Source of the DNA: CAXOVX01 sp964213345
Lineage (GTDB): Bacteria; Pseudomonadota; Alphaproteobacteria; Rickettsiales; Midichloriaceae
Assembly: GCA_964213345.1 (NCBI GenBank)
Contig: CAXOVX010000044.1
Coordinates: 1 to 5,739 of the forward strand
Direction: 5' to 3'
DNA: 5,739 bases
The notes beneath the pieces are model-generated. The model was not told where the DNA came from. It was given only the letters and a program-made list of their open reading frames with translations, and ran no database searches. Shown in pieces: positions 1-5,739 of the stretch (its first letter is position 1; every line of letters starts with the position of its first letter). A program made the position numbers and the translations under genes.

Positions 1-796
1 ACTTTGGATATGTTACTTTTTATATTTTGACAATATCACTATAATCAACACGTAAAACACTGGCTACGACGAGTAGTGCGACTTGAAAAAAACAGTATAA
101 AAATATTGATATCTACAAAGTGTTAACCTATAAAATATTAGCGTCGTGTATTTACCATTGATTACCTAGTCTTAGTAATTAAGATATAGTATTGGTTAAT
201 AAGAGTAGATTATTTTTATTCACTATTAAGAGTCTTCAACCAATTAATCGACTTAATATTATTAATTTTAAATGTATATTTTAAAGAGCTTTAAGACAAC
301 TTCCGAGGTCTGAATACTAAGCAACTAATGATATGATTTCTTAAAGTATATAACTTTTTCTTCATTTTGCTTTATGTTTTATATTATTCATCCTATCGTC
401 ATGTGAATTCTACTATTTTTTTTGATATGCGGCCTTTAATAGAAGTAAAACTTAGTCATTAACTACCGTATTTTTTTAGCTGCTACTGTATGGAGTGGAG
501 TTACTGTTTATACCCAGTCACATATCTAAGACGGCCTAAAATGTAATCGAGAACATCAGTTGACTGGTGGCCAACAGATGATATTAAACCTGAATATTCA
601 ACTGACGATTATTAATTGTAGCGTTACGTGTGTCAAGTTGAGCTATACGATTAGATCATCACACGGGCCGACGAGATCTTCTGTACGGCTAAATAGTGTA
701 ATTTAGCTACCATTGACTTATTAGTGTTGAGGCGTTAGTTTTAACTAAATATTATGTTGGCTATACCGGTTAATATCTCTTCCTTTAAATATTTTC
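1..796. other. AT-rich non-coding flank upstream of the SGNH pseudogene
   Basis: No open frame of useful length and no recognisable RNA gene was found on either strand. Stops are dense in all frames and the base composition is strongly A+T-rich. Slightly G+C-richer patches at about 505-580 and 660-735 could be worn remnants of former coding DNA, but I cannot match them to any family. The last 70 bases contain a candidate promoter for the gene starting at 797. The composition changes abruptly at the start of that gene. Confidence 0.6.
727..755 (+). promoter_or_regulatory. candidate sigma70-type promoter for the SGNH gene
   Basis: TTGAGG at 727-732 matches four of six -35 consensus bases. TATTAT at 750-755 matches five of six -10 bases. 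The spacer is 17 bases, the preferred length, and the -10 box ends 41 bases before the ATG at 797. In DNA this A+T-rich, -10-like boxes are common by chance, so position and spacing are the main support. No purine-rich Shine-Dalgarno sequence is visible between this site and the ATG. Confidence 0.25.
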
Positions 797-1802
797 ATGA
801 CCTTTAGCTTGCGTAAGATTATCATCACCTGCCTATGGCTTCTATTATTTTGGACTACCTCGGTGTCTCTCTACTTGGTTTGGCCCGACTTGCGTTATAG
901 CATGGCCGCTGTGCCGAAGTTTCAGTGGATCGGTAACCGTATAGGTCGTCCCACTACTATCGGCCGCTCTTTTGACTATGTGTTATGCGGCAGCTCCATG
1001 ATATGGCTTGGTCTCAACGCCAGGACTCTAGATTTAGCCTTCTCTGGTGGTCAGAATCGTTCTATTAGTGCTGCTAGTTATCTGGTCGGACGTGATGTGG
1101 ATTGTCTCATCGCCCGTGACTTTGTCTCCCGTCACAGGGTGAGTACTTTAGTTATTAATGGTTATCGCGAGGAGCTAGACATCAGCCACTCGCATTTTTC
1201 TTATCTTGCTCTACCTTGGGACATTTTGCGTCATCGTTATGCTTGTGCACTTCTGAGCCTGCCACGTGGAATTTACGGGGTGACTATAAGAGGTCAGTGG
1301 ATTTCGTAGTTATAAATTTCGCCAGTCTAGCCCTACGACCTTATTTTCAATTACCATCTCTATTGAAAGATTCAGACGAAATACCTACTTATGATCACTA
1401 CCGTGGTTCTAAACCTATAGTGAATACCTGCCAGGTCCTTCGGCCTGTGGGCGTAATATTCATACTCCTCCCATTCCTGTAGATTTTGATCCCTACACGG
1501 TCTCCGGTGGTTATAAGAGCACTATTTGGCACCACGAGCTATTTCAATTGGCCCGCGCTTGTCGCGAGCGCGGCACGAGGTTGGTTATGTTATTTGTGCA
1601 TGACCGGGACAACGTAGTGCCTTCACTGGCTGCGCTCACCTACTATCAGAGAGTCATCGGCGCCGAGACTGTGGTTTTGCCCCATGAATATTTTGCAGAT
1701 ATTGATCTCTGGCGGGATAGTACACATGTCAACGTAGAAGGATCACGCCTTATCACGGCATTTTTTCTCCGTTTGGAACTGGAAAAACGGCTGTCTTTCT
1801 AA
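797..1802 (+). pseudogene. SGNH/GDSL-hydrolase-like membrane-anchored protein, broken by two frameshifts
   Basis: The coding sequence runs through three frames. Frame 1 runs from ATG 797 to about 1292, then reaches a stop at 1307-1309. Frame 2 runs from about 1290 to about 1445 and includes VDFVVINFASLALRPYF. Frame 3 runs from about 1446 (CGRNIHTPPIPVDFDPYTV) to TAA 1800-1802. Restoring one base at each junction gives about 335 codons. Residues 7-29 form a hydrophobic signal anchor. GSSMIWLG at residues 65-72 resembles the SGNH block I, with a putative nucleophile serine at 995-997. DSTHVN near the C-terminus (1716-1733) resembles block V, carrying the Asp and His of the triad. Such anchored SGNH proteins are usually envelope esterases or acyltransferase partners, often beside MBOAT genes; that role is inferred and no partner is visible. 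No Shine-Dalgarno sequence precedes the ATG, but the start places the anchor correctly. As written, translation gives only 170 residues without the Asp/His motif. Sequencing error is the main alternative to true inactivation. Confidence 0.8.
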
Positions 1803-1824
1803 GTTAGACGGCAATTAGACTCCT

Positions 1825-1846
1825 AAAAAATTCCTGCCATAAGGAA
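1825..1846 (-). terminator. weak rho-independent terminator candidate for topA, in the convergent gap
   Basis: On the minus strand a five-base stem (TTCCT pairing with AGGAA, plus coordinates 1842-1846 and 1831-1835) encloses a six-base loop and is followed at once by six T residues (1825-1830). It lies about 45 bases past the topA stop. The stem is short and A+T-rich, so it would be weak. A wider imperfect pairing between ACTCC at about 1819 and GGAGT at about 1869, with matching A and T runs, could make a larger structure serving both convergent genes. Confidence 0.3.
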
Positions 1847-1887
1847 ATATATAAGAAAATTATTTTTTGGAGTAAGGACGGTAGGCG

Positions 1888-3588
1888 TTAGTCATTCTTT
1901 ATTATCGATAAATATACAACTCTGTTGCGGACAACTAATGCGTGATTTTCCAGAGCGGTCGGTTTTGCGGATAAGCAGAGGAAATCCGCACTTAGGGCAT
2001 GGCCGCGGAGGGGCCAGTCCCAGAGGGCATATTTACATTTTGGGTAGCGGTTACAAGAGTAGAAAATTTTGCCCTTCTTAGAGCTTTTTTCCACCAGATC
2101 ATCGCCACAACCAGGCTCGGGACAGGTAACGCCAGTGCGGAATGGTTCAGAGTAGTTGCACTCTGGATAGTTTTTACAGGAGATGAACCGGTTACCTGTA
2201 CGGGCCTCCTTAAGTACTAGGTCCCCATCGCAGACGGGACAGACACCCACCTGCTTTAAGATGGGCTTCGTTGTCTCAATAATCTGAATATCTCCCTTGG
2301 TGTCGTGCACAAAATTACTGGTGAAGCGACATTCGGGATAACCGGAGCAAGCCAGGAAGTGGCCAGTTTTACCGAAGCGGATTCGAAGGATCTTGCCGCA
2401 CTGGCTGCAGGTAAGGTTTGTATCTAGACCGGCCTTAACGCTGGCCATTTCATTTTTTGCAGCGTCTAAGGTAGAGTTGAAGTCGCAGGAGAAGTTGCGC
2501 AGGAGTTCCACCCAGTCTGTGGCTCCATCGGCTACTTGGTCTAAGGCTCGTTCCATAGTGGCGGTAAAGTCCACGTCCATGAATCCTGGAAAGTGTTTAC
2601 ACAAGAGTTCGCTTACTGTGATGCCTAGGTCTGACGGTATCAGGTGTTTCTCTTCCAGCCGGACGTAATCGCGGTCCAGTAGAGTGGAGATAATGGCCGC
2701 GTAGGTGGAGGGTCGTCCAATATCTTTTTCATCTAGCTCACGCACTAAGGAAGCCTCGGAGTAACGGGGTGGTGGCTGAGTGAATTTTTGTTCTTTGTGC
2801 AGCCGTAGCAGTTCTAATTTTTGTCCCATAGTGAGTTCGGGCAGCTTGGGTAGCTCAGACCGGGCTGCTTTAGAGATTATCAAAAAACCTGGAAAGAGTA
2901 GCCGTTCGCCTTTGGTTCTCCATAATGTTGGTCCGATCTCTATCTCCACCAAAGTATCCCAAAATCGCGCTGCAGCCATTTGCGAAATTATAAAACGTTC
3001 CCAGATGAGCATATAGAGTTTGTATTGCTCTGGGGCAATGAAGTTTTTAATTGTGTCGGGGAAAATAGCAATGTTGATAGGCCGTATGGCCTCATGGGCG
3101 TCCTGGGCCGATTTTTTTGTTTTAAAGAAGCGTGGCTTTCCAGGATAATAGGCTTCTCCAAATGTTTCGATTATATATTGCCGAGCAGCGTCGCGAGCCT
3201 CATTAGAGATGCGCACTGAATCGGTACGTATATAAGTAATGAGTGCTATGGTGCCTCGATCGCCTATATCTACGCCTTCGTAGAGTCGCTGAGCAATACT
3301 CATTGTGTATTTAGAGCCGTAGCCCAACCTCTGGTTAGCCGTCTGTTGCAGTGTAGAGGTAATAAATGGGGGTTGTGGTTGCCGCGAACGTTCCTTGGTA
3401 TCCAATTTGGCCACGTGAATGGGTTGGCCTTCCAGCCGGGACTCTAATGCCAGTGCCTCGGCCGCAGAGTCAATGGCCGCTGGTTTGCCGTCAACTTTTG
3501 CTAGCTCAGCCGTAAATATAAATTGGTTCTGGAGATCTGATTCGGCTGTCTTTTTATCTTTGGATATTTCAGTTAAGCCAAATATAAC
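1888..3588 (-). pseudogene. topA: DNA topoisomerase I (type IA), 5'-truncated and frameshifted in the last zinc ribbon
   Basis: TopA relaxes negatively supercoiled DNA through a transient 5'-phosphotyrosine link. The open frame runs from 3588 to a stop at 1888-1890. Recognisable homology begins near FTAELAKVDGKPAAID (about 3525-3472) and continues through PQPPFITSTLQQ. The active-site motif LITYIRTDS follows, with its Tyr codon at 3232-3234, then HEAIRP and DIGRPSTYAAIIS. Three four-cysteine zinc ribbons lie at about 2409-2329, 2241-2155 and 2124-2035. About 118 codons precede the active Tyr, whereas E. coli TopA has 318. The Toprim domain with its acidic metal ligands (E9, D111, D113, E115 in E. 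coli) is therefore absent. After WDWPLRG one base is missing near 2000-2001. The other frame then reads CPKCGFPLLIRKT and ISCPQQSC, a fourth ribbon, and stops at TGA 1892-1894. A GTG at 3412-3414 is internal to the homology and not a genuine start. Without Toprim the product could not relax DNA. I am sure of the family; inactivation is inferred. Confidence 0.92.
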
Positions 3589-3594
3589 TTATTA

Positions 3595-5739
3595 TTCCTT
3601 GTAAAAAGTTTGATCAATAAAAAAAATAAAAATAGTAATACGTTAAAGTCGAATATATATTTTAGCTATAAAATTACTATTTTATAGTCGCCATTATTAT
3701 CAAGGCAGTGGCGATATAATAACACATAATTAATGCATTGTCATTATAGCTATATAGAAGTGATATATATAATAGCGCCATAAACATCGTCACAATAAAT
3801 AGTCTTATATTCGAAAAAGACGCAGTACACTCAGGAAACTTTTTTTTGTCAGGCCGAATAAATAAAACATTAAACAATGACAAAAATACGGTAAACAATT
3901 AATTACACTACCTTAATACAATGGATAGCTAACGCTGCCTGTAATGAATTGTAGTAAACAAATATTGATTATGTTATAAATTTCATTTATATAATCTTTT
4001 ATTTCGACAGTTATACTCATGTAGTCTACAAAAAAATAATGTGTTATGGTAATTAATATAAAATTACCCGCACATTAGAACTGAAGTTGCAATAATAAAC
4101 TAGACTAGATTTAATCCTTTATAAAAATAGAATATCGAGTAAAACCACTTTTGCGTTTTTCTGCTCTGTAATATAACTCTAGCTAGTAACTCAGCTAAAA
4201 TAAATAATATATAGATACTCTAAACTATACACTATCCATACATTCATATTATTTCACATCAAGTGTTATATAGAATTATTACAATTAGTAAATACTATAG
4301 AACGTCATCTATGAATGTAGATGTTTATTTAATAATGCAAAAAAAATAGACGGTTATTAAAAATACTCATTAATACGGTTACTTTTTTTAACTTCCTCAA
4401 CCTTCTTGTTGCACTTAGCTAAAAAATAGCTCACATGTAAACTCAAAGTCTACTATAATACGAAGCTCTAGCTGTGAAAAAAAAATAAAGAACACTATCG
4501 TGCCCTAATCATAAAAGCCAAAAAAGCCACCCTAATTTATCCGGTAATATTTTTTATTTATACTGGCCGGATCTAAAAAAATATACTTATAGTAAGACTT
4601 ATGTGGCTGTTCTTATAATAAAATATTTTAAACGGTCACTAATTTACTAATTTTTTATATTCTAGCACTAGCTCTGCATGAAGCCAGGCAGCCTACTTCA
4701 TAATAATTTGCTGGCTATAAAATTTTTTTCAACACATATTATTTTAATAATCTATAATATCATTAGAAACTAATCTGAAACTTTATATGTGGCTAAGTGA
4801 TTAGTCTATCAAATAAACTGGTTACCATCTTTCGAACGAAGTCAAAAGCCTAACTAATTTGTAATTACAACATACCTATGACCCAGCTTTAGACCTGTGA
4901 AAAGCACCATCCCTTTTATATTACACTTGAACCGGACTAAATCTGAAGGTTTATTGTAATACCTATGGATCTGGCTAAGAAGACCACGTATACAACAAAA
5001 AAAACTGACCGACATAATTGAATGCTCATATCTTCCATATTAGACAATAATAAACTGACTGTGTAAGTGCAATTAAGATATAATTTAAATTCTAATTCAG
5101 ATGGACGAATCATGCAATACAAAAAAACAAACATTCAAATAGAATAAAAATGAAGTGACTTGTCTGTATTATGGTATAGCTATGTAGAGAACAAAATTTT
5201 TTCTTTACCAAAAAAAACCAAATAAAACATATTTGAAACTACTAATTTAATGACTAAAATGAGGAATAAAATCTGGCAGAGCTATCTCCCAGGTGACACT
5301 CGTCCGCCTTAGTCTACCAAGACCTTAGTACCGATGATTCTCTAATGCCTTATAATTTATAAAATTAACCGGTTGAGCTAGTCTGGCTAACTCATTGCGT
5401 ATCACTATTCCGTAACGAGTCACTGATAGACTAAATATTATAAATCTTTCGATAAATATAACACACTGTTATACTGAAACCTCCAGATCTTAGTTAGTTA
5501 ATACCATCAAAAATAACATTAAATATTATCTAGATTATAAGCCATCTGAAATATATATAGCGCTATAGTACTTGGCAATACCAGTGAGAATAATTATTAT
5601 ACCATAAAATATAATAGCCAATACCAACCAATATTACCTAAGGGCAATTAAGGATGTAATAATGGCTTATCTATAGATACTATATTCGTACTTACATATG
5701 CTATATCGTTCGATCATAGTAAGTGGAGCCAATATATGG
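3595..5739. other. AT-rich stretch without a supportable gene, where the topA 5' part should lie
   Basis: More than 2 kb of very A+T-rich DNA with frequent stops in all frames and many A or T runs of six to nine bases. The missing topA N-terminal coding sequence (Toprim, about 200 codons) would be expected at about 3595-4200 on the minus strand. I see no trace of its motifs, such as the VESPAKA lead or the DxDxE acidic cluster. Small open frames at 3677-3898 and 4937-5134 (both minus) have compositions typical of random A+T-rich DNA and no start signals. One G+C-cored inverted repeat sits at 3687-3715. A G+C-richer patch at about 5273-5340 is unexplained. No tRNA, rRNA, CRISPR array or insertion sequence was recognised. 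Confidence 0.6.
3687..3715. repeat. short inverted repeat (hairpin) in AT-rich DNA
   Basis: TCGCCATT at 3688-3695 pairs with AGTGGCGA at 3707-3714 (one G-T wobble), around an 11-base loop, and a further G-T pair is possible outside. The core TCGCCA/TGGCGA is G+C-rich for its surroundings. No T-run follows on either strand and no adjacent gene is identifiable, so it is not a clear terminator. It may be chance or the remnant of a lost element. Confidence 0.3.

Noticed and set aside
1285..1300. Programmed ribosomal frameshift in the SGNH gene
   Set aside because: There is no slippery heptamer or stimulatory structure that I can see, two shifts would be needed, and the neighbouring gene is also damaged, so decay or sequencing error is simpler.
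1216..1482. Separate 88-codon gene starting at ATG 1216
   Set aside because: Only its middle (about 1290-1445) looks like real protein, and it continues the SGNH protein in a shifted frame. The first part overlaps intact upstream coding in another frame.
3412..3414. GTG as the true start of a short topoisomerase-like protein
   Set aside because: Convincing TopA homology continues in frame upstream of it, to at least about 3525, so it is an internal valine codon.
1999..3604. Several plus-strand open frames opposite topA
   Set aside because: They are antisense shadows of a well-conserved minus-strand protein and show no conserved motif of their own.
3677..3898. Minus-strand open frame of 73 codons with two hydrophobic stretches
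   Set aside because: It is rich in I, L, F, Y, M and N, as expected from random A+T-rich DNA. It has no ribosome binding site and no familiar motif, and it lies in non-coding-type composition.
4937..5134. Minus-strand open frame of 65 codons
   Set aside because: Same reasons: base composition equals its surroundings, there is no start signal and no motif, and its length is unremarkable.
5290..5310. Minus-strand GGCGGACGAGTG resembling a conserved 16S rRNA segment
   Set aside because: Only about a dozen bases match. The sequence on both sides does not follow 16S rRNA and no other rRNA motif is present, so chance is likelier.
5556..5567. Perfect 12-base palindrome TATAGCGCTATA
   Set aside because: Short palindromes made mostly of TA steps are expected in this composition. 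There is no second copy and no adjacent gene.

Overview
The window holds two damaged, convergently oriented bacterial protein genes inside a very AT-rich background. The gene islands are close to 50% G+C: one 60-base line inside the topoisomerase gene (2521-2580) counts 33 G/C. A background line (4321-4380) counts 12 of 60. This contrast, the broken genes and about 3 kb with no recognisable coding content suggest a bacterial genome in reductive decay, such as a host-restricted symbiont. The topoisomerase tail has serial four-cysteine zinc ribbons and a third ribbon followed by a YALWDWP stretch. From memory this resembles Desulfovibrio-type (Desulfovibrionaceae) TopA. That assignment is inference and was not searched.

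Layout. 1-796 is AT-rich DNA with one candidate sigma70-type promoter just ahead of the first gene. 797-1802 (+) is a membrane-anchored SGNH/GDSL-hydrolase-like gene. It is readable end to end only by moving through all three forward frames, so it carries two frameshifts. 1803-1887 is the short convergent gap, with a weak hairpin plus T-run that could terminate topA transcription. 1888-3588 (-) is the back part of topA (DNA topoisomerase I). It keeps the active-site tyrosine region and three zinc ribbons. It lacks the N-terminal Toprim domain, and a one-base deletion scrambles its fourth ribbon; the intact ribbon is still legible in the neighbouring frame and ends at 1892. About 3590-5739 is AT-rich DNA without a gene I can support, although the missing 5' part of topA should begin there.

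Function. I see no sign that the two genes work together. The SGNH protein would have been an envelope enzyme, perhaps acting on O-acyl groups of a surface glycan. TopA would have relaxed negative supercoils. As written neither gives a full-length product: the first breaks at its first frameshift, and the second has no metal-binding Toprim domain. All three inferred frameshifts fit single-base losses. The topA 5' loss is larger and looks like a deletion or rearrangement. I found no novel defence, mobile or RNA-based system. The main interest is the decay pattern itself, especially the loss of the catalytic half of a normally essential gene.
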